Positions 8,128-17,505 are shown, counted from the first letter of the stretch. The stretch is 64,000 nucleotides of DNA from Desulfosporosinus sp. OT (GCF_000224515.1 NZ_AGAF01000148.1:62001-126000); one strand, 5' to 3'. A program made the numbers and translations. Notes: a model not told the origin generated them from the sequence alone.

Positions 8128-9189
8128 CTAATGTACTAAATCTCTACGGTCAGCCGTTTGCGGGATTCTTTCTAGCCAGCCACCATCAATCATTAATTCT
8201 CCTCCGTCCTTTGCTAATCCAAGGAGCTCAGTAATGAAATCACGGAAGGTTGCTATTAAGTCTATTCTGGCTGTATTTATCATGGCAAATCCGTATCCAG
8301 CGATTATAAACGTTGTAACTGAAGTAATATGGCTCATGATTAACTTATCGCTCAAGGGAGATTCCCTAGAGTCGGTGACCAAGATATCAAGGAGTGCCGG
8401 TGTGGGTAAATCTTCGTCCGTTAAGAAAGCGCCCAGAACTTTAAGTTGTTTATCAGAAATTTGTTTGGCTTTGGACAGATAATTTCTAATCTTTTCAGAC
8501 TTAACGACTTGACTGTATCCTAATTTCAAAGTTCTTAACAACATCTTGGTTTCCATTAATGAGAAAATATGACTGATTTCCAAGGCATTGAGGGGGCGCT
8601 TTCTGCCAAAAAATGAACCAAAATAGCTTTTATCATGTACATGGTCGACTCTGTCAGGGATAACAATGCTAGGGCACTTTAATAATAGCCCTTTTGCTAA
8701 AAGTAGCTCAGTGGCTTTTTGGTGTATTTCATGAGAAGTACTTATACATTCAGAGAAAAAACTTCGGAAGTCGGAACGAGAAGAAACACTCAGAGCGTTG
8801 CTGTAATAGAGTAAAACAAATTTGTGCATTAATCTGGTATATAATAAGGTAAATGATTCAGAAAACAACTGTTTGGCATTGACATCGATATCCTTATCAC
8901 CATAAGCCTCTGGAATAGGATGATGGATAGCCATAAAGATGTCCTCCATAGTTTGTACTCGTTGGCTTGAGACATCAAGTGCCCGTTGCAAAACCGATTG
9001 AATATCGGGGTCTTTCGATTGATGAACATAGCCTTTAAGAAAACATATGGACATGCTTTCTGCCATGTAACTTGCCCAAAGATGACCGATTTCTGAAGAC
9101 GTTGGTGAAATGTCAGATAAATTATGTTGGACAGTTCCAAGGGGAACTTGTTCTACTTGACCTTGATTAGCTCCTTGCAAATTATTCAT
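8128..9189 (-). CDS. DUF3231 family protein
   Basis: 353 residues forming two related, mostly helical halves; the family contains repeats with ferritin-like or spore-coat associations and is common in spore formers. Recognisable blocks are PTSSEIGHLW, DRVDHVHDKSYFGSFFG and the end GGWLERIPQTADRR. The ATG at 9189 follows AAGGAG by 8 nt, so I prefer it to the GTG at 9198. A second, frameshifted copy lies at 23513-24578 with the same blocks. The function is not known; the sporulation link is from family distribution only. Confidence 0.8.
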   Translation of the reverse strand: MNNLQGANQGQVEQVPLGTVQHNLSDISPTSSEIGHLWASYMAESMSICFLKGYVHQSKDPDIQSVLQRALDVSSQRVQTMEDIFMAIHHPIPEAYGDKDIDVNAKQLFSESFTLLYTRLMHKFVLLYYSNALSVSSRSDFRSFFSECISTSHEIHQKATELLLAKGLLLKCPSIVIPDRVDHVHDKSYFGSFFGRKRPLNALEISHIFSLMETKMLLRTLKLGYSQVVKSEKIRNYLSKAKQISDKQLKVLGAFLTDEDLPTPALLDILVTDSRESPLSDKLIMSHITSVTTFIIAGYGFAMINTARIDLIATFRDFITELLGLAKDGGELMIDGGWLERIPQTADRRDLVH

Positions 9190-9225
9190 CTTTGACACTC
9201 CTTATACTTGTTTCCACAGAATTAG

Positions 9226-9267
9226 AATTTCCCAATTCAAGCATTATAATGCTTGAATTGGGAAATT
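9226..9267. terminator. 42-bp perfect palindrome between MCP and DUF3231 genes
   Basis: AATTTCCCAATTCAAGCATT is followed directly by its complement. It lies 41 nt after the end of the chemotaxis gene (minus strand) and most simply acts as its terminator, although a T-run is not strong. Confidence 0.6.
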
Positions 9268-9307
9268 TGTACTATCCACTGTGTCTTATTTTGTATAGTA
9301 CTCAAAG

Positions 9308-10903
9308 TCATACAGCAACTTTAATGTCTGCACCGATTATTCCAGTAGTCGTTCCAACAGCATCCTTGATTGGCAAGGAGACAGTTAGACAAGGCGCATT
9401 AGTAATCGCGGAAATATATACTGAAGACACGTATCGCTCTCCATTCATGGCCCGTTTAAACCATTCTCGCACGTTAGCGTTTGCAATTTGGGCCGGCGGA
9501 TTAGAATAGACGAATTTGCCGTCTTGATCATTTAACCACACAGCCTCCATAAAATCGTTGTCCTTCAAGACTCCGTCCAGTAAGGCCTTGCATTGTGGTG
9601 GAGAATTAAACTCAAAATCATTTGATTTCTTCATCATGATTTGGATAGCAAGTTCTGCCGTCCTTAGGAGGGCTTGCTGATTTTCGTCAATTAAATTGTG
9701 TTCTGAGGCAATCAATCCTGATAATCCTCGCTCAGCATCTAATAGATTTTGAGCTAGAATCTCAATATTCTCTAGATTCATATTTTGCGTGGCTATCGCG
9801 GAAGAAATGTCAGAAAACCGGTTATTAACCTCCTGAAAACTTTCTTCAACCACATCAACCTGTTGTCCTATATCTATAGCATATTCATACTGCTTTCTCG
9901 TTCCTAACAAGATCGCTTGAAGTAGCTCTTGCACCTTTTCATGAGAGGCACTGATTTGGGTTAACCCAGTTTCTACCCTCTTGGAAAGATCAACACAGTT
10001 TTGGACAAAACCACGGTTGCGTCCCATAGTTTCTGTTATGTTTTTTACATCCCCTGTCATTTTCAAAACCAGCATACTTATTTGCGAAACGGCTTGTTTA
10101 CTATTGTCGGCAAGTGTTCGGATCTCTCGTGCCACGACGCCAAAACCCACCCCCTGATCCCCTGCCCGCGCCGCTTCAATGGAGGCATTAAGAGCCAACA
10201 GTTGTGTCTGATTAGCGATATCATCGACAGCACCTAAAATACCACTGATTGCTCGGAACGTTTCCTGAAACTGGTTGATAGAAGCCACAGCCTCTAGCGT
10301 AGAATCCTCCACCTGCCTTACGCCGGATAATATCTCCATTATCTGAGTCAATCCTACGTTAATATTCTTTTTTGACTCCGAACCAGTAATCCGGACCTGA
10401 TGAGAGATATTATCCACACTTTCTAAGGCCGTGACCAACTCCTTTAAAGTTGTTATAGCCTTGGTTAAACTCTTTTGACTACTGTCGTTAACTTGTACGA
10501 TATCCTGAGCCTCTTCAGAAAGTTGCCGAGCAAACGTGTGACTTTCACTCAAAGTAAACGTAAGTTGTTGGGTCGATGCGGAAATTTGGCCGGCCGCCAC
10601 TTGAACTCCAAAATTATTCTTGCGCAATTTCTGCTCAAAGTTCTTCATCGGTTGCATAATATATTTTAATAGTCGGCTGTATCCTTTGCTTGGAAGGTCT
10701 GATTGATGACCCCCGTTCTGGATTGTGTTGACAAGCTTTTGCCACAGAGTCAGAAATCCCTGCTCCTGACGATAAGCCCATAGACAGATTACAATCATTA
10801 TCAAGATATATATTATAATTCGCAGCCACCCTATAGAAATTAATTTAGATTCAAAATAAAGAGCAGAAAAAGATGCTGTGCCAATTATCCAATAAAAATT
10901 CAT
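9308..10903 (-). CDS. Methyl-accepting chemotaxis protein with a C-terminal sensor domain
   Basis: 531 residues. Two hydrophobic helices at the N-terminus (about 3-45) are followed by the MCP signalling coiled coil, whose hairpin tip (ALNASIEAARAGDQGVGFGVVAREIRTLA) lies near residue 240. A Cache/PDC-like sensor half (VWLNDQDGKFVYSNPP..., NGERYVSSVYISAITNAPCLTVSLPI, GIIGADIKV) sits at the C-terminus, about 410-531, after the signalling region. The usual order is sensor first. With no further membrane helix the sensor should be cytosolic. Ribosome site AAAGGAGG lies upstream. Confidence 0.85.
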   Translation of the reverse strand: MNFYWIIGTASFSALYFESKLISIGWLRIIIYILIMIVICLWAYRQEQGFLTLWQKLVNTIQNGGHQSDLPSKGYSRLLKYIMQPMKNFEQKLRKNNFGVQVAAGQISASTQQLTFTLSESHTFARQLSEEAQDIVQVNDSSQKSLTKAITTLKELVTALESVDNISHQVRITGSESKKNINVGLTQIMEILSGVRQVEDSTLEAVASINQFQETFRAISGILGAVDDIANQTQLLALNASIEAARAGDQGVGFGVVAREIRTLADNSKQAVSQISMLVLKMTGDVKNITETMGRNRGFVQNCVDLSKRVETGLTQISASHEKVQELLQAILLGTRKQYEYAIDIGQQVDVVEESFQEVNNRFSDISSAIATQNMNLENIEILAQNLLDAERGLSGLIASEHNLIDENQQALLRTAELAIQIMMKKSNDFEFNSPPQCKALLDGVLKDNDFMEAVWLNDQDGKFVYSNPPAQIANANVREWFKRAMNGERYVSSVYISAITNAPCLTVSLPIKDAVGTTTGIIGADIKVAV

Positions 10904-10961
10904 ACTATGTGTGCCTCCTTTGTAGGTTAAAATTACGTCTACAAGGTAGCCCGTTTAAAAC

Positions 10962-10988
10962 AAAAAGCCTCTCATAAAAGAGAGGCTT
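10962..10988 (-). terminator. Terminator of hcp
   Basis: AAGCCTCTC and GAGAGGCTT form a 9-bp stem; in the minus direction the stem is followed by TTTTTG. It lies 125 nt downstream of the hcp stop codon and just upstream of the chemotaxis gene. Confidence 0.85.
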
Positions 10989-11112
10989 CGTTGCCGTTAA
11001 TTGCTCTACGCAGAGACTTGTTTATTAAGTTTACTATATCACCGAAGACGAAACAACTCTTGTATTTCATGTATCTTGTATTTTCATCAGACCCTAAAGG
11101 GTTTTCTCTATA

Positions 11113-12756
11113 TCAAGCCATGAACATTTTGACATCGTCTTCAACATTGGTAATGCCCGCAATACCGAAGTTTTCAACCAAAACCTTAATCACATTAGGA
11201 GACAAGAAACCTGGCAATGTCGGTCCTAGGTGAATATTTTTTACACCCAGGTAGAGAAGGGCTAGTAAAACGATGACAGCCTTTTGCTCATACCAAGCAA
11301 TGTTATAGGAGATTGGAAGTTCGTTGATATCCTCCAGTCCGAAAACTTCTTTGAGTTTTAAGGCAATCACTGCTAAAGAATAGGAATCGTTACATTGTCC
11401 AGCATCGAGAACGCGAGGGATACCACCGATGTCCCCTAAGTTCAGTTTGTTGTATTGGTATTTTGCACACCCTGCTGTCAAGATCACGGTGTCTTTGGGT
11501 AGTACTTGGGCAAATTCTGCGTAATAGTTACGACTTTTCATGCGTCCGTCACAACCGGCCATGACGAAGAAGCGCTTAATTGCTCCCGTTTTGACAGCAT
11601 CTACGACCTTATCGGCCAAGGCCATTACTTGATTGTGGGCAAATCCCCCGACGATTTCTCCCGTCTCGATTTCCGTCGGTGCTGGACAGCTCTTGGCGTG
11701 AGCAATGAGTGCGGAGAAGTCTTTGGGCTTTCCATCTGCACGATCAGCAATATGCTTAACACCTTCGAAACCGACCACTCCGGTAGTGTAGACACGATCT
11801 TTGTAGGAATCTTTCGGCGGAACGAGGCAGTTGGTGGTTAAGAAAATGGGGCCGTTAAAGGTCTCGAATTCTTTATCTTGCTTATGCCAAGCATTTCCGT
11901 AGTTACCGACAAAATTGTCATACTTCTTGAAGGCGGGATAGTAGTGGGCGGGGAGCATCTCCCCGTGTGTATAGACATCTACGTCGGTACCTTGCGTTTG
12001 GATAAGCAGCTCTTCGAGATCCTTAAGATCATGGCCACTGATGAGAATGGCTGGGTTGCTTCGAACCCCGATATTAACTTTGCTGAGTTCTGGATTTCCA
12101 TAGGAAGTGGTGTTAGCCTTATCCAAAAGGGCCATAACATCAACCCCATATTTCCCCGCTTCTAAAACGAGGGCGACAAGATCACTGGCGGCAAGCGTAT
12201 CATCTAGAGTGGCTACCAGGGCTTTTTCGATGAATGCGAAGATCCCGGACTCTTTGTATTCAAGTGTATACGCATGCTCAGCATAAGCTGCCATCCCTTT
12301 TAGACCATACGTAAGCAACTCTCTGAGTGAGCGGACGTCTTCATTTTCTGTCGCTAAAATTCCTACGAGCTCAGCTTTCGCTTCGAACTCCTCTGCCGAA
12401 GCTGTCCAAGTGGCTGCATCATGTAGGTTTGCCGGAATAGTGCCGCCCACTCGCATAACTGCTTGTTTAAGATCTTCCCGGAGTTCGAGACCATCCTGAA
12501 TTCGTTTTACAAAACGGTTTTTATCGAAGTTAGCATTTGTAATTGTGCTAAAAAGGCTTTCCATGATGAATTGATCAACATCTTTACGAACAAGATAGCG
12601 TTCACGTGCTTGTACTGCATAAATTGCAATCCCTTTTAGAGTGTAGATCAGAAGATCTTGCAATTTGGCAACATTTTCAGTTTTTCCACATACTCCTTTG
12701 ATTGTGCATCCAGTCCCTTTGGCGGTTTCTTGACATTGATAACAAAACATACTCAA
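11113..12756 (-). CDS. hcp: Hybrid cluster protein (hydroxylamine/NO reductase)
   Basis: 547 residues. The N-terminal cysteines follow C-x2-C-x8-C-x5-C ([20 protein letters not shown]), the spacing found in strict anaerobes, and bind a 4Fe-4S cluster. Later blocks include [48 protein letters not shown] and [11 protein letters not shown], which hold ligands of the hybrid Fe-S-O cluster. The family reduces hydroxylamine in vitro and is considered an NO reductase in nitrosative stress. A CRP/FNR-type dyad lies upstream, and the next two genes on this strand belong to the same nitrogen-oxide theme. Confidence 0.96.
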   Translation of the reverse strand: MSMFCYQCQETAKGTGCTIKGVCGKTENVAKLQDLLIYTLKGIAIYAVQARERYLVRKDVDQFIMESLFSTITNANFDKNRFVKRIQDGLELREDLKQAVMRVGGTIPANLHDAATWTASAEEFEAKAELVGILATENEDVRSLRELLTYGLKGMAAYAEHAYTLEYKESGIFAFIEKALVATLDDTLAASDLVALVLEAGKYGVDVMALLDKANTTSYGNPELSKVNIGVRSNPAILISGHDLKDLEELLIQTQGTDVDVYTHGEMLPAHYYPAFKKYDNFVGNYGNAWHKQDKEFETFNGPIFLTTNCLVPPKDSYKDRVYTTGVVGFEGVKHIADRADGKPKDFSALIAHAKSCPAPTEIETGEIVGGFAHNQVMALADKVVDAVKTGAIKRFFVMAGCDGRMKSRNYYAEFAQVLPKDTVILTAGCAKYQYNKLNLGDIGGIPRVLDAGQCNDSYSLAVIALKLKEVFGLEDINELPISYNIAWYEQKAVIVLLALLYLGVKNIHLGPTLPGFLSPNVIKVLVENFGIAGITNVEDDVKMFMA

Positions 12757-12863
12757 TTTTGTCTCCCCCTAAATTCTTATTTTTAATTCTTGGCGTAATC
12801 TCTTTGACTAAATTTAGTTTAGATCATTACAAGGTGTCGTACTGTGATTGGGGAGATTCTTCC

Positions 12864-12883
12864 GGTGTGAGATAAATCACACC
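12864..12883. promoter_or_regulatory. CRP/FNR-type operator upstream of hcp
   Basis: GGTGTGA-GATAAA-TCACACC is a perfect 7-bp inverted repeat with the TGTGA-N6-TCACA pattern of CRP/FNR-family regulators. Its centre is 117 nt ahead of the hcp start. I see no good -10 box at the standard class II distance here, so the exact promoter geometry is open. Confidence 0.75.
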
Positions 12884-12997
12884 AACACTTCACGAACTAT
12901 CTTGGGAACTATCTTCGAAAGCTTCCTCATGACGTCCGTGGGTGTCTAAGCACTATCCATACCGAGTAATTGCTCATAATGTGCTGTATTTATAGCT

Positions 12998-13843
12998 TTA
13001 GGATGTGCTTAGGGGCATGGTCTCCTCTCTTTTGCTCTCCTCAAGCATAACAGACGATTCCGGCAACAGGCTTAATCCTCCCAAAAGCGCGAGATTACAG
13101 AAGAGGAGCGGACCCAGTAATGGATTGCGATATAAAAATCTAGCCCAGATGATACTCTGAGTTCCGGCCAAATCTCCCCATACATGAAATCCGAATCCCA
13201 CTAAACCTACCAACATATTAAGAGCTAATATGGATAGATAAATATAAATTTCCTTAGGGTCAGCTTGAGTATAAGCAATATAAAAACAAGCTATCGCGGC
13301 AAGTATGCCTGAAACTAGAGGTATTAGAGTGTAACTGGGTATAAAGGCGAGGCGGGCATGGTCTAAAAATGCTGCCACAACCGCGCCCAAGAAACCCAGA
13401 CCCATTAAGAGCAATAATTTGGAACGTCGAGCTGTTCCTCGATAGTGCTCACTGACCAAGGCGTAACAGGAAATCCCCGCAAAGGCAATCGGAGCTGCAA
13501 CCGGAGAACCTTCAATCAGGAGACGGTGAAGACTTTCCTGACTGGAGGTGGCGTTTCCTGTCAAATGAAAAAATGTGCCCACCACACCAACCAAAACGCC
13601 TAACCACATCACAGTTTGAAAGGTCTTCTTAATCACGGTATTAGATTGGATTATGACTTGAGCAAGAATTGCTAAAACCGCAAGCGGGCTAAAAATTAAA
13701 GGTATTAGTTCCCAGCGGAAAAAATTATTCTGAGAGTGTGCCATTACGACATCAACACCGGTCAGGAGGAAGTTAAAACCCATCATTCCTAACAAAAGCG
13801 AAGTCTTATACGGGATGGTTAGTCGATTAAGCCGATCGATCAT
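12998..13843 (-). CDS. Polytopic membrane protein, partner of the octaheme cytochrome
   Basis: 281 residues with about eight hydrophobic helices. Several histidines lie in or at the edge of helices (FFHLTGN, LDHARLAF, FGFHVWGD), which would suit haem b or quinone sites, but no family motif is recognised. The gene starts 12 nt after the octaheme cytochrome, so the two are surely co-transcribed and probably work together. A role as quinol-oxidising membrane subunit for the cytochrome is an inference from context. The C-terminal 20 residues are hydrophilic. Confidence 0.65.
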   Translation of the reverse strand: MIDRLNRLTIPYKTSLLLGMMGFNFLLTGVDVVMAHSQNNFFRWELIPLIFSPLAVLAILAQVIIQSNTVIKKTFQTVMWLGVLVGVVGTFFHLTGNATSSQESLHRLLIEGSPVAAPIAFAGISCYALVSEHYRGTARRSKLLLLMGLGFLGAVVAAFLDHARLAFIPSYTLIPLVSGILAAIACFYIAYTQADPKEIYIYLSILALNMLVGLVGFGFHVWGDLAGTQSIIWARFLYRNPLLGPLLFCNLALLGGLSLLPESSVMLEESKREETMPLSTS

Positions 13844-13855
13844 ATCTGAATCCTC

Positions 13856-15121
13856 CTAGTGCTTCACTTTCAATGCCTCGGCTTGAGATTGCAGTTCTAC
13901 GAGAGCTTTTTCTTGCTCGTAAATTCCATTCCAGTTCACGTAGTCAGCCCCTCCCATCACGGCTCCGAACCGTGCCCTGCGGCCTTCGTGGTGCCATAAT
14001 TCAAAATATAGGAAATCAATAGGAGTTCCGAATGGCTTGGTTCCAAGCAACCCTGTAGCGCGAAGATCTTGGATAATTGATTTCCCCTTAGCAAGGTTTT
14101 GATTCGTCAGGACAATATTTTTCTCCGCCTTGCTCATCACATCATCGATAAACGGTTGGACGTGGCAGTTGAGACAGACAGCATTCATCGTTTGCTGGTG
14201 AACATCTCCATTTTTGCGTACTGAAGCAATCTCGGGAGCCAGGGTCCATTTAAGACGTTGACCCACATCGTGGGTTCCTTGAACACTGCCAAAAGCCGAC
14301 ATATGACACGTGGCGCAAGTTGGGGCAGGGAAATCTTTGACCGTCAGGGTTCCCGCAGGTGCATCCATGTTAAACTTTGATTCGTTGGCTTGATAATAAG
14401 CGCCATGCGCAGATTCGTCATAGATTTCTGCTTGAGGATGGTCAGGGCCTAAATGGCATTGGGCACAAGTTTCTGGTTTGCGGGCTTGTGCTACTTCGAA
14501 TGTGTGTCGTAAATGACATTTTGTGCAATCTCCAAAGCTTCCATCACTGTTCTTTTGACCAACAGCATGACAGACTTCGCAGGATTGAGCGCTAGCATCT
14601 TGACCGATCAAATTAAAAACAGGATTGGCATTACCGCCATTAAGAGGTTTTCCATTTGCATCAAGCAAATGATACTTAGCAAGTTCCGCTGGCGTAAAAT
14701 TCTTTGCTCCTTGGACTGCATACCAGGATTTAGCGGCATGGTTACTGTCCGTAAACTGCTGAACTTCTGTAGCGTGACACTGGACACAGTTGTTGGGAGT
14801 TGGTTTGGCGATGAGAGCTACATTGTAATGATCCTTTGTCAGGGTTTCTTGACCTTTGACCGGTTTATGACAATCGAGACACTGAACTCCGCGACCGGAA
14901 TGCTTGCTGTCATGATATTGTTGAATAATTCCCGGGTTCTCTTTTTGGTGGCATTCCACGCAGGCCTTGTTTTCTCCAAGGGTCGCAACGCTTAATGTTG
15001 GCATACTTGTTTGTAGTCCTGTGGGGCCAATGAGAAAATGGTAGGTCAAGAACAATACACCGGCAATAAAGATAGTCCCGATCGCCAAGATGGCGATCAT
15101 GCGTCGTGTTATTGATGGCAT
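13856..15121 (-). CDS. Octaheme cytochrome c of the hydroxylamine oxidoreductase-like family
   Basis: 421 residues with an N-terminal membrane anchor (about 8-30) and exactly eight CxxCH sites, starting at C54, C81, C112, C181, C199, C219, C269 and C316. The C-terminal motif WHHEGRRARFGAVMGGADYVNWNG matches HAO-like octahemes. In anaerobes lacking ammonia oxidation such proteins are thought to reduce nitrite or hydroxylamine. The gene is followed within 12 nt by a multi-helix membrane protein. A CRP/FNR-type site and a -10 box lie upstream. Reduction rather than oxidation is inferred from the anaerobic setting and from the neighbouring hcp. Confidence 0.85.
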   Translation of the reverse strand: MPSITRRMIAILAIGTIFIAGVLFLTYHFLIGPTGLQTSMPTLSVATLGENKACVECHQKENPGIIQQYHDSKHSGRGVQCLDCHKPVKGQETLTKDHYNVALIAKPTPNNCVQCHATEVQQFTDSNHAAKSWYAVQGAKNFTPAELAKYHLLDANGKPLNGGNANPVFNLIGQDASAQSCEVCHAVGQKNSDGSFGDCTKCHLRHTFEVAQARKPETCAQCHLGPDHPQAEIYDESAHGAYYQANESKFNMDAPAGTLTVKDFPAPTCATCHMSAFGSVQGTHDVGQRLKWTLAPEIASVRKNGDVHQQTMNAVCLNCHVQPFIDDVMSKAEKNIVLTNQNLAKGKSIIQDLRATGLLGTKPFGTPIDFLYFELWHHEGRRARFGAVMGGADYVNWNGIYEQEKALVELQSQAEALKVKH

Positions 15122-15215
15122 CTAAATGTGATCTCCTCCTCTTTAATAGTTTAGCAACCCTAGAGCATGTACTGAGACGATGTGTGAGTCTATATTAGTT
15201 GGAAATTTTGTGGTA

Positions 15216-15260
15216 ATTATATCTGGATTTGTTGTTGAATAGTGTGATAGAGGTCACACT
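15216..15260 (-). promoter_or_regulatory. CRP/FNR-activated promoter of the octaheme operon
   Basis: The dyad AGTGTGA-TAGAGG-TCACACT (15241-15260) is centred 29.5 bp upstream of the first base of a perfect TATAAT (15221 to 15216 on the minus strand). That places the site at about -41.5, the class II activator position. Confidence 0.8.
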
Positions 15261-15322
15261 ATTCAACTAAATGTAAATCTCAAAACGTGTTCACTCAATG
15301 AAAGCGACCATAACTGCAAAAG

Positions 15323-15365
15323 TGTGACACAATTCACAACTTCCCCGCCTCAATCAGATTATAAT
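15323..15365 (+). promoter_or_regulatory. CRP/FNR-activated promoter of the HPP gene
   Basis: TGTGA-CACAAT-TCACA (15323-15338) is centred 29.5 bp upstream of TATAAT (15360-15365), again about -41.5. The spacing is identical to that of the divergent octaheme promoter. Confidence 0.8.
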
Positions 15366-15400
15366 CAGTCATGAAAATTGAGCTGGAGGAGTGAGTCAAA

Positions 15401-15997
15401 ATGCAGGAAGTTGAGATATTGAGGGTAGAAAGTCCGTCTAAGCCAGAAAATACGAAAGCATTAATTCAGATGGTGGCGACCTTGTTTATTAGGTATCTGT
15501 CTAAAATGAAAGGCTATAAAAGGACAACGCCCCTTGTAACTCCACCACCTCTAGACATAATTATTACCTGGCTGGGCGCTTTTTTAGGGATAACAGCTAT
15601 TGCCTTATTTGCTGAAAATTATAGCCTTCCGATTGTGGCTTCCTTTGGCGCATCTGCGGTATTAATTTATGGGGTTCCTGATGCCCCTCTGTCCCAACCA
15701 CGTAATGTTATTTTGGGTCATACTCTTTCGGCCGTTGCGGGCGTCACAACCTTTATAATGTTTGGGTTGACCTGGTGGTCACCTGCCTTAGGTACTGCCC
15801 TAGCTTTAATCATAATGATTCTCACTAAGACAACACATCCACCGGGAGGAGCAACTGCACTATTTGCGGTATTGAGTAAGGCCCATCCTAGCTATATTTT
15901 GACCCCGATTGCCTTGGGTGCCGTGATCCTTGTAATAATCGGGCTTCTCGTAAATAACCTATCCCCAAATAGACACTACCCAAGGTATTGGTACTGA
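15401..15997 (+). CDS. HPP family membrane protein, putative nitrite transporter
   Basis: 198 residues with four hydrophobic helices after a hydrophilic N-terminus of about 45 residues. The family signature HPPGGATA appears as TTHPPGGATALFAV, with SFGASAVL and QPRNVILGH before it. HPP proteins have been linked to nitrite transport in chloroplasts and cyanobacteria. Here the gene is divergent from an octaheme putative nitrite/hydroxylamine reductase and shares its operator pattern, which fits nitrite uptake or export. Ribosome site GGAGGAGTG precedes the ATG. Confidence 0.85.
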   Translation: MQEVEILRVESPSKPENTKALIQMVATLFIRYLSKMKGYKRTTPLVTPPPLDIIITWLGAFLGITAIALFAENYSLPIVASFGASAVLIYGVPDAPLSQPRNVILGHTLSAVAGVTTFIMFGLTWWSPALGTALALIIMILTKTTHPPGGATALFAVLSKAHPSYILTPIALGAVILVIIGLLVNNLSPNRHYPRYWY

Positions 15998-16113
15998 GAG
16001 AACAATCGAATCGAACCTTATAAATCATGATTCTTGATCCAAGAGTCGAGTAATATAACTAAATTGATATCAAGGGATATAATCTATCTTAAATATAATG
16101 GGAGTGAGAACAA

Positions 16114-16539
16114 ATGTTTAAGAATATTTTGGTTCCGACCGACGCTTCAGAACCAGCACAACGTGCTTTGATGATTGCCTTGGAAATGGCGAAGACGTAC
16201 GGCTCCCGAATTGTTCTCCTGCACGTGGTTTTTACACCGGAGGCTTTGGGCTATACCCTTTCAAGCGGGGTTACCGTACCTCAAGAAGAGATTAGTATAT
16301 ACGGGAAAGAGGCCCTAACGGCAACTCTGGATGGGATTGATACCTGGAATCTGTCCATTGAAATGAAACAAAGACCGGGGCATCCAGCTGTTGCTATTCT
16401 AGAAGAAATCGAGAACAGAGACTTTGACTTAGTCATTATGGGTAGTCGTGGGTATGGACCGATTGCCGGGTCTTTGCTTGGAAGTATTAGCCAACGTATT
16501 TTAAGCAAAGCAACATGCCCGGTTATGATTGTCAAATAA
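16114..16539 (+). CDS. Universal stress protein UspA
   Basis: 141 residues, a single Usp domain. It starts MFKNILVPTDASEPA and ends with the ATP-binding signature GSRGYGPIAGSLLGSISQRILSKATCPVMIVK (G-x2-G-x9-G-S). Cytosolic nucleotide-binding stress protein, probably a dimer. A good TATAAT lies at 16076-16081. It is a single gene with its own terminator, next to the nitrite-related cluster. Confidence 0.92.
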   Translation: MFKNILVPTDASEPAQRALMIALEMAKTYGSRIVLLHVVFTPEALGYTLSSGVTVPQEEISIYGKEALTATLDGIDTWNLSIEMKQRPGHPAVAILEEIENRDFDLVIMGSRGYGPIAGSLLGSISQRILSKATCPVMIVK

Positions 16540-16543
16540 TACT

Positions 16544-16583
16544 AATGAGGACGCTCAGAATAATATAACTGAGTGTCCTCATT
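16544..16583 (+). terminator. Terminator of the UspA gene
   Basis: AATGAGGACGCTCAG pairs with CTGAGTGTCCTCATT (15 bp, one G-T) beginning 5 nt after the stop codon. Confidence 0.8.
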
Positions 16584-16627
16584 TAGTTTATGATTCTCGA
16601 CCAGTCGGGTATGAAATAAACACATTA

Positions 16628-16651
16628 AGCGGGTAATTACCCGCTCTTTTT
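16628..16651 (+). terminator. Second terminator-like palindrome
   Basis: AGCGGGTAATTACCCGCT is a perfect 18-bp palindrome followed by CTTTTT. It may back up the terminator just upstream or close a short RNA. Confidence 0.55.
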
Positions 16652-16858
16652 GTTGAAATCCAAGGGGCGTTCCGACACGTCGACGATTGATCTTAGCATC
16701 AGGTCTAAACTATAGGAATTGACGGTATTTTTTTATAGGACTTTAGTCGTGAGATAGTAGGCATTAGGTCCCCACTCTGATTGAAATTAGCAGGATAAAT
16801 AGGTATGAGGATGAATATGGAAAATAAACTATATTATAGTATCTGGGAGGTTGTATTA

Positions 16859-17149
16859 ATGATTAACATTAATGCCCTTGAAAAACAGTGCCCCAAATGT
16901 TTTGGACTCGGCAGAATTGAGAACCCCACATGGTTACAGTTCTGGACCATGCAAAATGATCTTAAAGACGGGTTTCAAACCTTAACTGATCAAGCACAAG
17001 AAACCAGCGTCGAAAATGCGGATCATGGTCAACCCACTGAGCCCATATTCTTTATTTGTAGAGAATGTCACGGAAAAGGAAAAATACTTACTGTCGAAGG
17101 GAAACGTCTTATGGAGTTTGTAAGGTTCTGGATTAATCCGAATTATTAA
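16859..17149 (+). CDS. Small zinc-finger protein with two CxxCxGxG motifs
   Basis: 96 residues. CPKCFGLGRI near the N-terminus and CRECHGKGKI near residue 75 are DnaJ-type half-fingers that together could bind one Zn2+. Between them is a polar linker. The start at 16859 has GGGAGG 8 nt upstream; a longer frame from 16805 lacks one. Similar small proteins exist in Desulfosporosinus-like genomes, but no function is known to me. It could act as a chaperone cofactor or nucleic-acid-binding protein. Confidence 0.65.
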   Translation: MININALEKQCPKCFGLGRIENPTWLQFWTMQNDLKDGFQTLTDQAQETSVENADHGQPTEPIFFICRECHGKGKILTVEGKRLMEFVRFWINPNY

Positions 17150-17214
17150 CTCATAAATCAAGTATCTATTTCGACATCAATAGCAAAGTTATTAGTCAGA
17201 AGTTAGATTTACTC

Positions 17215-17505
17215 CTATTTAAAGACTTCTGAGAAAATATTAATATCCTCCTCGTTGAGTGACACAGGCTCCGTATTGTCTACTCGAATAATAATAAATG
17301 TTCCTTGTATATCCGCCCTTTTGATTGGTTTCTGGGGTAGCGGATAGTTTCCATCGCAGACGATTAAGCACCCAGGACGGATGGTTTCCGCCGTTTCAAT
17401 ATAACCCTGAATTGTTAATTCAAAGGCCTTAAGGTTATTAGGTAGTTCACGAACATCAGGAGCTTTCCCTGGCTCCACCACCAAAACTGTTATCCATTTA
17501 ACCAA
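17215..17505 (-). CDS. DUF3846 family protein
   Basis: 96 residues with the DUF3846 pattern: TVLVVEPGKAPDVRELPNNLKAFELTIQGYIE, then a central CDGNYPLPQKPIKR block and FIIIRVDN near the end. It starts with TTG, behind GGAGAGAAG. The family is common in Firmicutes and their mobile elements, and its function is unknown. It is convergent with the zinc-finger gene 66 nt away. Confidence 0.7.
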   Translation of the reverse strand: MVKWITVLVVEPGKAPDVRELPNNLKAFELTIQGYIETAETIRPGCLIVCDGNYPLPQKPIKRADIQGTFIIIRVDNTEPVSLNEEDINIFSEVFK

